From contig DYID01000024.1 of NCBI GenBank assembly GCA_020723805.1, positions 1-53,952 of the forward strand: a stretch of DNA of 53,952 nucleotides. The letters are read 5' to 3'. The notes beneath the pieces are model-generated. The model had not been told where the DNA came from. It was given only the letters and a program-made list of their open reading frames with translations, and ran no database searches. The DNA comes from Anaerolinea sp. (lineage in GTDB: Bacteria; Chloroflexota; Anaerolineae; Anaerolineales; Villigracilaceae). Positions 26,780-35,353 of the stretch are shown here, piece after piece. The position numbers and the translations under genes are program-made. Position 1 is the first letter of the stretch, and each line of letters opens with the position of its first letter.

Positions 26780-27165
26780 TACAGTTGCGAAGTGCAGTTC
26801 GGGCAGCGCGTGGCTTTGATGGAAATCGTCGTGAAGCAGTGCGGGCATTCCTTGGTGGTCGGCGCGGCGACGGGTTCCGGTTTCTTCATCTTGTTCATCG
26901 TCCGCACCAGCAGGAAGATGACGAAGGCGACGATGAGGAAATCCACCACCGCCTGAATGAACAGACCATAGTTGATGGACGCCTCGCCTACTTTGAGCGC
27001 AAGCCCGCTGAAGTCGAGCCCGCCAAGCAAAAGCCCGATGAGCGGCATCAGGATGTCGTTCACGAGCGAAGCGATGATCTTCCCGAACGCCCCGCCGATG
27101 ATCACGGCAATCGCCAGGTCCATGACGTTGCCGCGCATGGCAAATTCCTTGAATTCCTTGAGCAT
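26779..27165 (-). CDS. mscL: Large-conductance mechanosensitive channel with zinc ribbon
   Basis: This 128-residue pore-forming protein releases solutes on sudden membrane tension. It has the canonical start [20 protein letters not shown] and TM1 (about 14-45), then TM2 (about 68-90). Where most MscL proteins end in a charged helical bundle, this one ends with CPHC and CPNC pairs (about 108-123), a zinc-ribbon-like tail. GGAGGAGGT precedes ATG 27165. Zinc ribbons on MscL are seen in some other bacteria; the effect is unknown. Confidence 0.93.
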   Translation of the reverse strand: MLKEFKEFAMRGNVMDLAIAVIIGGAFGKIIASLVNDILMPLIGLLLGGLDFSGLALKVGEASINYGLFIQAVVDFLIVAFVIFLLVRTMNKMKKPEPVAAPTTKECPHCFTTISIKATRCPNCTSQL

Positions 27166-27308
27166 GTTTACCTCCTCCGAGAATGATGGAACGAAGGTAT
27201 TCTACCGTTTGGGGGAGGGGATGTCAACGAAGCCGGAAAAGATAAGAGGAATTTAAATAACGGCGCAAATTACCTCCTGCTCGAGTATGCTTTTGTCCAG
27301 TTCTTTAG

Positions 27309-27332
27309 AACTGTTTTTTCAAAAAAACAGTT
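27309..27332. repeat. AT-rich inverted repeat upstream of the first ABC operon
   Basis: AACTGTTTTTT (27309-27319) and AAAAAACAGTT (27322-27332) are exact complements around two bases. It lies 30 bp ahead of the -35 box at 27363, so it could be an operator or the terminator of a vanished gene on either strand. Confidence 0.55.
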
Positions 27333-27362
27333 GTCCAGATACTTTAATAAAAAGCAGTGCTG

Positions 27363-27390
27363 TTGACGCTTGTGCGGAATTCGTTATAAT
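27363..27390 (+). promoter_or_regulatory. Promoter of the first ABC operon
   Basis: TTGACG (27363-27368) and TATAAT (27385-27390) are 16 bp apart. The leader to the start codon at 27548 is about 150 nt. Confidence 0.8.
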
Positions 27391-27400
27391 TCCATTCCAA

Positions 27401-27441
27401 CGTGAAGGCAAAGCCTGCCAGTCCATATCAGGCTTGTCACA
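27401..27441 (+). ncRNA. Structured 5' leader, possible riboswitch-like hairpin
   Basis: In the leader, GTGA and TCAC close an outer stem, an AGGCAA bulge lies on the 5' side, and AGCCTG pairs with CAGGCT around a loop of 11. The conserved-looking AGGCAAA and the GGCTACGACC downstream recall c-di-GMP-I (GEMM) riboswitches, but the full pattern is not met. It may be only an mRNA hairpin. Confidence 0.3.
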
Positions 27442-27547
27442 ATGGCTACGACCAATGAAAGGAGGCTGGAAGGGAAAAACTTTTGTTGTGCGATTCCAAA
27501 GAAGAACCTTACGTTTCAATTCAAAAAATTCAAGGAGGAGGATTCTC

Positions 27548-30124
27548 ATGAAGAATCGAATCATGACGGTTTTCGGTTTGCTGGTTGTGTTGAGCATGGT
27601 GCTCGCCGCCTGCGGACCCGCCGAAACAGCCACTGAGGCGCCTGCGCCTACCCAACCGCCTCAAGCGCAACCCACTGAGGTGCCGCCTACGCCCGAACCC
27701 ACGCCTGTTCCGCGCACCACGCGTCATGGCGGCTGGCTGGATACCATCACCATGGTCGCCGTTTCTCCGGATGCCGTGGTGACCCAACTTCAGGCTGGGC
27801 AGATTGACCTCTATGCCTCTGCTTTGGGCCGCGCCGAAGATTTCAAAGCCGCTCAAGAAGCCGGGTTGCAGTACAACCAGGTCTATGGCGGCGCGTACGA
27901 ACTCACCTTCAACCCCTATGGCGGCGGTGAGAATGGCGCCACCTTCGATCAATCCACGGGCAAACTCAATCCCTTCGCTGTGCCTGCCATCCGCGAAGCG
28001 ATGAACATGCTGGTTGACCGCAGTTACATCGTTCAGGAAATCTACGGTGGTCTGGCGGCTCCCAAGTTCTTCCCCATCAACAGCGCCTTCCCCGACTATG
28101 CTCTCCTGGCGGATGTCGCCCGCAAACTGGAAGCCCAGTATGCCTACAACCCCGATAAAGCCAATGAAATCATCACTGCCGAAATGGAAAAACTGGGCGC
28201 CACCAAAGACGCCAACGGTAAGTGGACATTCAACGGCGAACCGGTTACCCTGATCTTCATCATCCGCAATGATGGCGACGGCACCCGTCTGCCCATCGGT
28301 GACTACGTCTCCAATCAACTGGAGAGCATCGGTTTCACCGTGGACCGCCAGTACAAGACCTCGTCTGAGGCTTCGCCCATCTGGATTCGCGGTAACCCGG
28401 CGGATGGTCTCTGGCACCTCTACACCGGCGGCTGGATCACCACTGCGGTAAGCCGCGACGACGGCTCCAACTTCCAGTTCTACTATACTTCCAAGGGGCT
28501 CGGTCAACCGCTCTGGCAGGCTTACAAGCCCTCTGCTGAGTTCGAGGCGCTTGCCGATAAACTTGCTGCCAATGATTTCACCACCCTTGAAGAACGCCGT
28601 GAACTGTTTGCCCAGGCGCTCGAACTGGCAATGAAAGACTCCGTCCGCGTCTGGCTGGTGGATCAGAAAGCCTTCAGCCCCTTCCGCCAGGGTATCTCCG
28701 TGACCGGTGACTTGGCTGGTGGTATTCAGGGCGCCCAACTGTGGGGCTTCACCGCCCGCTATGAAGGTCAGGAAGGCGGCGAATTGAAATACGCCATGTC
28801 CGACCTGCTGGTCGAGCCGTGGAACCCCGTTGGCGGTTCCAACTGGGTGTATGACACCGCTCCCAAGCGCGCCACTGCCGACTACGGCGTGATCACGGAT
28901 CCGTTTACCGGTCTTGCCTGGCCCCAGCGCATTGAATCGGCGACGGTGACCGTCAAGGAAGGTCTCCCTGTCGGCAAGACCCTCGACTGGGTGAATCTCG
29001 AATTCGTCCCCGAAATTCAGGTCCCGGCGGATGCGTGGGTGGATTGGAACGCCGAAACCCAGACCTTCATCACCGCTGGTGAGAAATATCCCGAAGGTCT
29101 GACCGCCCTGCGCAAGAGCGTTGTGACCTACCCGTCCTCGCTGTTCACTGACTACAAGTGGCACGATGGCAGCACCTTCAGCCCGGCTGACTTCGTCATG
29201 TGGCTCATCATGCAGTTCGATCCCGGCAAAGAAGCCAGCCCGATCTTCGATGAAGCGGCTGTCAGCAACCTCGAATTCTTCTTGTCCAACTTCAAGGGCG
29301 TTCGCATTACCTCCACCGATCCCTTCACGGCGGAATGGTACACCGATGCTTATGCCCTGGATGCGGAACTGAACGTCACCACCCTGTGGCCCGAATATGG
29401 TTACGGCAATGCGCCGTGGCACATGATCGCCATGGGCAACCTGGCGGAAGCCGCCGGTGAACTGGCGTACACTGCCGACAAAGCCGACGCCAAGCAGGTG
29501 GAGTGGATGAGCTTCATTGATGGTCCGAGCCTCGAAATCCTGGGCAAGTACCTCGATCAGGCGGAAGCCGAAAAATACATCCCCTACGCACCCACTCTCG
29601 GTCAGTACATCACGGCTGAGGAAGCCGCCGCCCGCTATGCCAACATGAAAGCCTGGTATGCCGAGCACGGTCACTACTGGGTCAACAGTGGTCCTTACAT
29701 GCTCGACAAAGTGTTCTCTGTCGAAAAGACCCTGACCCTCAAGAACAACGAGAATTACATTGACTTGGCGGACAAGTGGGCGCGCTTTGCCAAGCCGCGT
29801 GTTGCTGAGGCGGAAGTGGACGGTGAAGGACGCGTCACCATCGGTCAGGAAGCGGTGTTCGATGTCTTCGTCACCTTCGAAGGTGAACCGTACGCCTCTG
29901 CCGACATCGCTGAGGTCAAATACCTGCTGTTCAATGCCAACGGCGAACTTGCCGCGACCGGCGTGGCGGAAGCCGCCGGCGGTGAAGGACAGTACACTGT
30001 CACCCTGCCTGCCGATGTGACCTCCAAATTGCCGGCTGGCTCCAACAAGCTCGAGGTCGTGGTTGTCTCCAAACTGGTTAGCATCCCGACCTTCGCGCCG
30101 TTCGAATTTGTGACTGCTCCGTAA
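27548..30124 (+). CDS. ABC transporter solute-binding lipoprotein, family 5, apparently permuted
   Basis: This 858-residue binding protein has a lipobox LSMVLAACG (Cys near residue 19) and a Thr/Pro/Glu linker. In family 5 the order is N-lobe, KWHDG-type motif, GTGPY motif, then the GxID and VRxALxxAiDR elements. Here AGQIDLYA (about 95) and AIREAMNMLVDRSYIV (about 148) come first. LEPWNPVGG-type N-lobe material, KWHDGSTFSPADFV (about 537) and SGPYMLDKV follow. The C-terminal ~105 residues look like an extra beta-sandwich domain. That order fits a circular permutation. GGAGGAGG precedes ATG 27548. Confidence 0.85.
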   Translation: MKNRIMTVFGLLVVLSMVLAACGPAETATEAPAPTQPPQAQPTEVPPTPEPTPVPRTTRHGGWLDTITMVAVSPDAVVTQLQAGQIDLYASALGRAEDFKAAQEAGLQYNQVYGGAYELTFNPYGGGENGATFDQSTGKLNPFAVPAIREAMNMLVDRSYIVQEIYGGLAAPKFFPINSAFPDYALLADVARKLEAQYAYNPDKANEIITAEMEKLGATKDANGKWTFNGEPVTLIFIIRNDGDGTRLPIGDYVSNQLESIGFTVDRQYKTSSEASPIWIRGNPADGLWHLYTGGWITTAVSRDDGSNFQFYYTSKGLGQPLWQAYKPSAEFEALADKLAANDFTTLEERRELFAQALELAMKDSVRVWLVDQKAFSPFRQGISVTGDLAGGIQGAQLWGFTARYEGQEGGELKYAMSDLLVEPWNPVGGSNWVYDTAPKRATADYGVITDPFTGLAWPQRIESATVTVKEGLPVGKTLDWVNLEFVPEIQVPADAWVDWNAETQTFITAGEKYPEGLTALRKSVVTYPSSLFTDYKWHDGSTFSPADFVMWLIMQFDPGKEASPIFDEAAVSNLEFFLSNFKGVRITSTDPFTAEWYTDAYALDAELNVTTLWPEYGYGNAPWHMIAMGNLAEAAGELAYTADKADAKQVEWMSFIDGPSLEILGKYLDQAEAEKYIPYAPTLGQYITAEEAAARYANMKAWYAEHGHYWVNSGPYMLDKVFSVEKTLTLKNNENYIDLADKWARFAKPRVAEAEVDGEGRVTIGQEAVFDVFVTFEGEPYASADIAEVKYLLFNANGELAATGVAEAAGGEGQYTVTLPADVTSKLPAGSNKLEVVVVSKLVSIPTFAPFEFVTAP

Positions 30125-30150
30125 CTTGGAGCGATCACCCATGTGAAAAA

Positions 30151-30183
30151 GATAGGGGCAAGGGCTTCTCCCTTGCCCCTATC
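30151..30183 (+). promoter_or_regulatory. Strong hairpin between binding protein and permease genes
   Basis: GATAGGGGCAAGGG and CCCTTGCCCCTATC form a 14-bp stem with a five-base loop and no T run. Such hairpins behind binding-protein genes commonly protect the upstream mRNA and so raise binding protein over permease levels. Confidence 0.75.
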
Positions 30184-30222
30184 GCTACCCTGCCCACTCG
30201 TGTGTAGGTTAGGAGTGAAATA

Positions 30223-31368
30223 ATGAGCGCAGAGACCCAAGCCCTGTCACCCGGTCAACCCATTAAAGTCAAACGAAAAGCGTTTTCCAACACGTTGAGC
30301 CGCGTTGCCAAATATACTGCCTTGCGGCTGGTTACGTTGTTTGTGACCGTTGTCATTGGCATTTATCTCACCATCCTTATCGCCAACATGGGCGGCTATG
30401 TGGATGAGATTTTGCGCGGCGAAATCCGCGAGCGGATTTCTGTTGGTGTTTCCAACAATCCCGCCTTTCGCGATTACACCCCCGAAGAACGCAGTAAATA
30501 CATTGACGAACGGGTGGCGCTGGAGGAGGAACGCCTCGGTCTGAACCGTCCGTTTGCCGTGCGCAGTTTTGCCTTTTTACGCAACGCCCTGACCTTGAAC
30601 CTGGGACGCGCCATCAACATGACCAGCGACAGCGGTTCCAAGCAGGTCACCCTCATTATTTTGGAACGTTTGCCATCCACGCTGTTGCTGTTTGGAATTG
30701 CCAACCTTGCCTTGTTCTTTTCCAGTGTTTTTATTGCGCTGAGTCTGTCGCGTCATTATGGCAGTTTTTGGGATAAGGTCATTCTGGTGCTAACGCCTAC
30801 CTCGGCGGCGCCGCCTTGGTTCTACGGCATTTTCCTCATCCTCATCTTTGCCGCTCTCTTGAAAATCCTGCCGTTTGGCGGCATGGTGGATGCTCCTCCG
30901 CCGGACAACTGGTTCGACTATGCTTTGAGCGTCCTCCGTCACATGATTCTGCCGTCCCTCGCGTTGATCCTGGCATCCATCTTTTTGAGCATTTATAACT
31001 GGCGCACGTTTTTCCTGATCTACTCGAGTGAAGATTATGTAGAAATGGCAAAAGCCAAAGGATTGAACGCGCGCGACATCGAACGCCGCTACATTCTGCG
31101 CCCGACCCTGCCCACCATCATTACCAGTTTTGCCCTGCTCCTCATCGGTCTGTGGACGGGGGCAATCATCACCGAGACGGTGTTCAACTGGCCCGGCTTG
31201 GGGCGCACATTATTCCGCGCCATTGGCTTATACGATACGCCCGTGATTGTGGGCTTAACCATCATCTACGCTTACCTTCTGGCAATCACAGTCTTTTTGC
31301 TCGATATTATTTACGCCCTGGTTGACCCGCGCGTCAAAGTGGGCGGAAGCGGCGGCGGTGGAGCATGA
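30223..31368 (+). CDS. ABC transporter permease (DppB/OppB type)
   Basis: This 381-residue inner-membrane protein has the BPD_transp_1 fold. After TM1 (about 24-46) comes a long periplasmic loop of about 110 residues (DEILRGEIRERISVG ... NRPFAVRSFAFL). Five more helices follow, with the EAA-type coupling loop YVEMAKAKGLNARDIERRY before RPTLPTI. The end NWPGLGRTLFRAIGLYDTPVIVG is typical. It overlaps the next permease by 4 bp (ATGA). Substrate probably peptides or other oligomers, judged from the family only. Confidence 0.92.
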   Translation: MSAETQALSPGQPIKVKRKAFSNTLSRVAKYTALRLVTLFVTVVIGIYLTILIANMGGYVDEILRGEIRERISVGVSNNPAFRDYTPEERSKYIDERVALEEERLGLNRPFAVRSFAFLRNALTLNLGRAINMTSDSGSKQVTLIILERLPSTLLLFGIANLALFFSSVFIALSLSRHYGSFWDKVILVLTPTSAAPPWFYGIFLILIFAALLKILPFGGMVDAPPPDNWFDYALSVLRHMILPSLALILASIFLSIYNWRTFFLIYSSEDYVEMAKAKGLNARDIERRYILRPTLPTIITSFALLLIGLWTGAIITETVFNWPGLGRTLFRAIGLYDTPVIVGLTIIYAYLLAITVFLLDIIYALVDPRVKVGGSGGGGA

Positions 31369-32714
31369 AAGCATTTCTCAGTACCTTCAAAGAAATCGGT
31401 CGTTACCCCTCGGCTATTGCCGGGCTGGTGATCATCGGTATCCTGATCATCATTTCCATTTATGCCTTGGTGACCATTCCCTATGACGAGGCAGTTCGGC
31501 TCTGGCGGGGAGGTGAGGATATTTGGTATGCCAATCCTAAAACTGCACCGCCTGCCTGGTTCAATTTCTTCTCGCGCAAGAAGCAACCCGTCACGTTGAC
31601 TATCAGCAGCGCACGCGGCGAAGCGGAGAAAGAGGTCGTGCCGGGCAGCGCCGATACCACCGATATCAATCTTACCTACACCTTCGATTACCAGTACGAC
31701 GATTTTCCCACTGAATTGACTTTCTACTTTACCAGTAAGTTTGTTTCCAAACAGCCGTTCGTTGCCATTCGCTGGATCACTCCCGATGGACGGGAACTGC
31801 GTGTTGCCGATTTCGGTATCAACGCCCGCCAAACCTACCGCGCCTCACAAGACGAAAAACTAACACGACGTTTGGGCAGACTGCCGGCTGAAGTGGGACT
31901 GTTTGCCGACCCCAATTCCGACCCTGCCAAGCCGGTGCCGTTGAAAGGCACGTACCAAATTCGCATCGAAGGCGTGGTCTTCGAGCCGGATGCGGATATC
32001 AATGCGGAATTTGTCATGCAGGGAAAACTGGCTGGCTGGGCTGGTACCGATCACCAGCGCCGCGACCTGATGGTTCCGCTTCTGTGGGGTACCCCCGTGG
32101 CGCTCGCCTTTGGTCTGGTGGCGTCGCTGGGTACGGGGCTTCTGACCATGATCATTGCGGCGTTTGGCGTCTGGTATGGCGGCTGGGTGGATGAGCTCAT
32201 CCAACGCATCACCGAAATCAATTTGGTCCTGCCCTTCCTCTCCATCCTGATCATGGTGGGGACCTTCTATTCCCGCAGTATTTGGACTATTTTGGGCGTG
32301 ACCATCCTGCTGAGTATCTTTACAGGCGGCATCAAGAGTTACCGCGCCATCTTCATGCAGATCAAGGAGACCACCTACATCGAGGCGGCGCGCGCTTATG
32401 GCGCCAGCGACATGCGCATCATTTTCCTCTACCTGATTCCGCGCATCATTCCCGTCTTGATTCCCGGCTTGATCTCCGGAATCCCTGCCTTTGTCTTTCT
32501 CGAAGCATCGCTGGCGGTGCTGGGATTGGGTGATCCGGTCCTGCCGACGTGGGGCAAAATTATCAACAATGCCTTTACCAATGGCGCCCTCTATAACGGT
32601 CAATACTATTGGGTGTTGGAGCCTGCCGCCCTGTTGATGATCACCGGCTTTGCGTTTGCCATGCTGGGCTTCTCGCTCGACCGCATTTTTAATCCACGCT
32701 TGCGAGGTCTCTAA
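31365..32714 (+). CDS. ABC transporter permease (DppC/OppC type) with large extracytoplasmic insert
   Basis: This 449-residue protein is about 150 residues longer than usual DppC proteins. TM1 is about 17-40. The region 45-225 is a Tyr/Phe/Thr-rich, probably beta-rich domain (PAWFNFFSRKKQPVTLTI ... ADINAEFVMQGKLAGW) on the outside. The canonical GTDxxGRD motif survives as GTDHQRRDLMVPLLWGTPVAL. The coupling loop YIEAARAYGASDMRIIFLY is intact. The insert could dock the permuted binding protein, which is inference. Its stop lies 3 bp before the ATPase gene. Confidence 0.9.
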   Translation: MKAFLSTFKEIGRYPSAIAGLVIIGILIIISIYALVTIPYDEAVRLWRGGEDIWYANPKTAPPAWFNFFSRKKQPVTLTISSARGEAEKEVVPGSADTTDINLTYTFDYQYDDFPTELTFYFTSKFVSKQPFVAIRWITPDGRELRVADFGINARQTYRASQDEKLTRRLGRLPAEVGLFADPNSDPAKPVPLKGTYQIRIEGVVFEPDADINAEFVMQGKLAGWAGTDHQRRDLMVPLLWGTPVALAFGLVASLGTGLLTMIIAAFGVWYGGWVDELIQRITEINLVLPFLSILIMVGTFYSRSIWTILGVTILLSIFTGGIKSYRAIFMQIKETTYIEAARAYGASDMRIIFLYLIPRIIPVLIPGLISGIPAFVFLEASLAVLGLGDPVLPTWGKIINNAFTNGALYNGQYYWVLEPAALLMITGFAFAMLGFSLDRIFNPRLRGL

Positions 32715-32717
32715 GCC

Positions 32718-33677
32718 ATGCCGAAACACCAGAAACTTCTCCAAATCAAAAATCTGACCCTGCATTTCCGCACGCAAAAAGGCGACGTGCAGGCGGTGGA
32801 CGGGGTGGATTTTGAACTCGATTACAACCGTGCGGTCGTCATCCTGGGTGAATCGGGTTGTGGAAAGAGTTCGCTCGCCAAAGCCATTCTGCGTCTGCTG
32901 CCCCGCAATGTGAGCAAATACGCCGGCTCGATCATTTTCGAGGGCAACGATGTCATGCAGTTGAGCGACGAAGAATACCGCCAGAACGTGCGCTGGGTCG
33001 CCATGTCGCTGGTGCCGCAGGCGGCGATGAACGCCCTCAACCCGGTCATCCGCGTGGGAGACCAGGTGGCTGAGCCGGCAGTCGTTCACCTCGGCTTGAG
33101 TAAAACCGAAGCCCTCCAGCCCGCGTTGAAAATGTTCCGTCATGTGGGCGTGCCGGACGATTTCATTGACCGCTATCCATTCGAACTGAGCGGCGGCATG
33201 CGTCAGCGTGTTGCCATTGCCATGGCGCTGGTGACCTCACCCGGCCTCATCATTCTGGATGAGCCGACCTCCGCCCTCGATGTTCTCACCCAGGCAAATA
33301 TTTTCAATGTCCTCAAACGCATCAAGCAGGAACTGGGGACCAGTTTCATCCTGATTACGCACGACATCGCCACCTCCAGCGAACTGGCGGACGATGTAGC
33401 GGTGATGTATGCCGGGCAGATTGTGGAAGTTTCTGATGCCCGCCGCTTCTTTCATGAACCGCTCCATCCCTATTCGCAAAAACTCATGGCAAGCGTTCCG
33501 CGTCTGCGGCAGGAGAAGGACCCGGAATTCATCACCGGGCAGCCCCCCAGCCTGATCAACCCGCCTAAGGGATGCCGCTTTGCGGCGCGCTGCCCCAAAC
33601 GTTTCGCAAAGTGCGACGAGGAACCGCCTGTCATCGAACAGGATGGGCGCAAAGTCAAATGCTGGCTGTATGCCTAG
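32718..33677 (+). CDS. ABC transporter ATPase (DppD/OppD type)
   Basis: This 319-residue cytoplasmic ATPase has Walker [10 protein letters not shown] (44-52), Q-loop VPQAAMNALNP, signature LSGGMRQRV, Walker B LIILDEPTSALD and H-loop THD. The C-terminal Opp-type extension has CRFAARCPKRFAKC ... CW, the four-Cys pattern of this subfamily. It starts 3 bp after the permease stop, and it should pair with the OppF-type ATPase encoded next. Confidence 0.93.
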   Translation: MPKHQKLLQIKNLTLHFRTQKGDVQAVDGVDFELDYNRAVVILGESGCGKSSLAKAILRLLPRNVSKYAGSIIFEGNDVMQLSDEEYRQNVRWVAMSLVPQAAMNALNPVIRVGDQVAEPAVVHLGLSKTEALQPALKMFRHVGVPDDFIDRYPFELSGGMRQRVAIAMALVTSPGLIILDEPTSALDVLTQANIFNVLKRIKQELGTSFILITHDIATSSELADDVAVMYAGQIVEVSDARRFFHEPLHPYSQKLMASVPRLRQEKDPEFITGQPPSLINPPKGCRFAARCPKRFAKCDEEPPVIEQDGRKVKCWLYA

Positions 33678-33696
33678 TCTGATGGAGGAACGCAAC

Positions 33697-34728
33697 ATGA
33701 GCAATATAACCACGAATACAGCCGAGGGGAAAATGGTTTCCTCTTCTGATAAACAACCTTTAGTGTCCATCCAAAACCTGCGGGTGTGGTTCGAATTACG
33801 GCGTTTCGGATTTGGTCACGCCGGCTGGGTACGTGCTGTGGACGGTGTCAGTTTCGACTTGGCGGCGGGCGAAGCCATCGCAGTGGTCGGCGAGAGTGGA
33901 TGCGGCAAGTCCAGCCTGATGAAGAGCATCCTGGGGTTGTACAAACCGACCGAAGGCGACATCCTTTTCGATGGGACGAAGATGAGCGAGTATGACCGCG
34001 CCAAAATGCGCTGGTATCACTCGCGGGTCGGTTATATTCAACAAGACCCCTATGGCGCTTTGCCGCCGTTTATGACGGTTGCCCGTATTTTGGAAGAACC
34101 CCTGATTGTGGCGGGCATAAAAGATAAGGCGGAGCGCGAACAACGCATTCTCAAGGCGATGGAGGAAGTCAAACTGACACCGCAGGAGGATTTCCTGCCC
34201 AAGTTCCCGCACATGCTGAGCGGCGGACAGCAGCAGCGCGTGGTCATTGCACGCGCCATGATCATGGAACCGAAACTGCTTGTGGCAGACGAACCCGTCT
34301 CCATGCTGGATGCCTCAGTGCGCGTGGAAATCCTGAAACTGCTGCGCAATCTTCAGGAAAATCACCACCTTTCGGTTATTTATATTACCCACGACTTGGC
34401 GACTGTCAGCTATTTTTCGGAGCGTATTTTTGTGATGTACGCGGGCAAACTGGTGGAAAAAGCCAAAGTCCAGCAGTTGCTCCATAACGCTCTGCATCCC
34501 TACACCCATGCCCTGCTCGCGGCGACCTCCGACCCGGATGCCGACAACGCGACCCGCTTTCGTGATGTCCCTCCGGGCGAACCGCCCAGCCTGGTCAAAC
34601 CGCCCACGGGCTGCCGTTTTCACCCCCGCTGTCCCAAGGCGATTGCAGGGCTGTGCGAAAAGGAGGACCCACCGGAATTCGAGCCGGAACCTGGTCATCT
34701 GGTTGCCTGCTGGTTGTATAAGGAATGA
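33697..34728 (+). CDS. ABC transporter ATPase (DppF/OppF type)
   Basis: This 343-residue ATPase has Walker [11 protein letters not shown] (about 64-73), Q-loop QQDPYGALPP, signature LSGGQQQRV, Walker B LLVADEPVSMLD and THD. A C-terminal Opp-type extension holds [15 protein letters not shown] ... CW. The start ATG 33697 has GGAGG at 33685-33689. It overlaps the next small gene by 4 bp. Confidence 0.93.
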   Translation: MSNITTNTAEGKMVSSSDKQPLVSIQNLRVWFELRRFGFGHAGWVRAVDGVSFDLAAGEAIAVVGESGCGKSSLMKSILGLYKPTEGDILFDGTKMSEYDRAKMRWYHSRVGYIQQDPYGALPPFMTVARILEEPLIVAGIKDKAEREQRILKAMEEVKLTPQEDFLPKFPHMLSGGQQQRVVIARAMIMEPKLLVADEPVSMLDASVRVEILKLLRNLQENHHLSVIYITHDLATVSYFSERIFVMYAGKLVEKAKVQQLLHNALHPYTHALLAATSDPDADNATRFRDVPPGEPPSLVKPPTGCRFHPRCPKAIAGLCEKEDPPEFEPEPGHLVACWLYKE

Positions 34729-34946
34729 TCGAACGTCCTGAAAGACTGTTGGCAATTGCAGTCTTCCTCCTTCTGTTCGGCTGTATCATGCCGTTTCTCA
34801 TGGTGACACAGGTGGTCCCATCCACATTCTTGTTGAACTTTCTTTCTTTTGCCGCATCGGTTTCCGGCTTGTTTTTGGGCATCATTGGCATTGCCCAATA
34901 CCACATCAAAAGCGGCAAAGACAACGATGACCGCTTTTATCAATAA
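34725..34946 (+). CDS. Small two-helix membrane protein at end of ABC operon 1
   Basis: This 73-residue protein has hydrophobic helices at about 8-28 and 34-58, a polar N-terminal MIERPER and a charged tail GKDNDDRFYQ. Its ATG overlaps the TGA of the ATPase gene (ATGA), so it belongs to the same transcript. No family is recognised. It could help assemble or regulate the transporter, but there is no direct evidence. Confidence 0.7.
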   Translation: MIERPERLLAIAVFLLLFGCIMPFLMVTQVVPSTFLLNFLSFAASVSGLFLGIIGIAQYHIKSGKDNDDRFYQ

Positions 34947-34952
34947 CATCAG

Positions 34953-35067
34953 TTCGGGATAAAGACTTTCTCACTGCAGAGACGCAGAGAACGTGAGAAG
35001 ACCGAAAAATTCTCTGCGCGTTCAGCGTCTCAGCGGTAAATTTTCGAACGCGAACGTTTATCCCGAA
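34953..35067. repeat. 115-bp imperfect palindromic element (MITE-like)
   Basis: TTCGGGATAAA (34953-34963) and TTTATCCCGAA (35057-35067) form a perfect 11-bp terminal inverted repeat. The inner arms also pair in part (GCAGAGACGCAGAGA against CTCTGCGCGTTCAGCGTC). Its build matches the element at 2594-2720, though the end sequences differ. Confidence 0.65.
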
Positions 35068-35099
35068 TTGAGGTCAATAGTTTTCATTCGGTAAAAATG

Positions 35100-35158
35100 C
35101 GCCGCGCGGTGCCAGGCGGAATGTTTTCCCGACGGCAACTGTGCGGCGTGTTTTTGTT
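35100..35158 (+). terminator. Probable terminator of ABC operon 1
   Basis: GCGCCGC and GCGGCG arms, with inner GTGCC/GGCAAC pairing, close a larger hairpin followed by TGTTTTTG. The loop is long, so strength is uncertain. Confidence 0.5.
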
Positions 35159-35264
35159 CACGACATGAAGATTCTCCCCCTGCTTAAGTATTACCAAAAA
35201 GCACACTTTAGAATGGTTTTTTAGGGAGGTTACGGTCTTTCCCTTGCGCAATGGCATGCTTTGA

Positions 35265-35292
35265 TTGACTGACTTTGTGAATTAGGTATAAT
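35265..35292 (+). promoter_or_regulatory. Promoter of ABC operon 2
   Basis: TTGACT (35265-35270) and TATAAT (35287-35292) are 16 bp apart. The leader to the ATG at 35354 is about 55 nt, with a small GGTT/AACC hairpin and an AAGGA ribosome site. Confidence 0.8.
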
Positions 35293-35353
35293 TAGCGCTT
35301 GGTTCTGCGAACCCCATGTTCTCATATTCCACTCCCATAAAAGGAATTCAATA

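Noticed and set aside
27401-27460. Confident c-di-GMP-I riboswitch
   Set aside because: Only parts of the motif fit; the closing GGGUUGCC-like element is missing, so it is kept as a low-confidence structured leader.
27530-30142. 870-codon open frame on the minus strand opposite the first binding protein
   Set aside because: It is a shadow of the plus-strand gene, which has a lipobox, ribosome site and family motifs; the minus frame has none.
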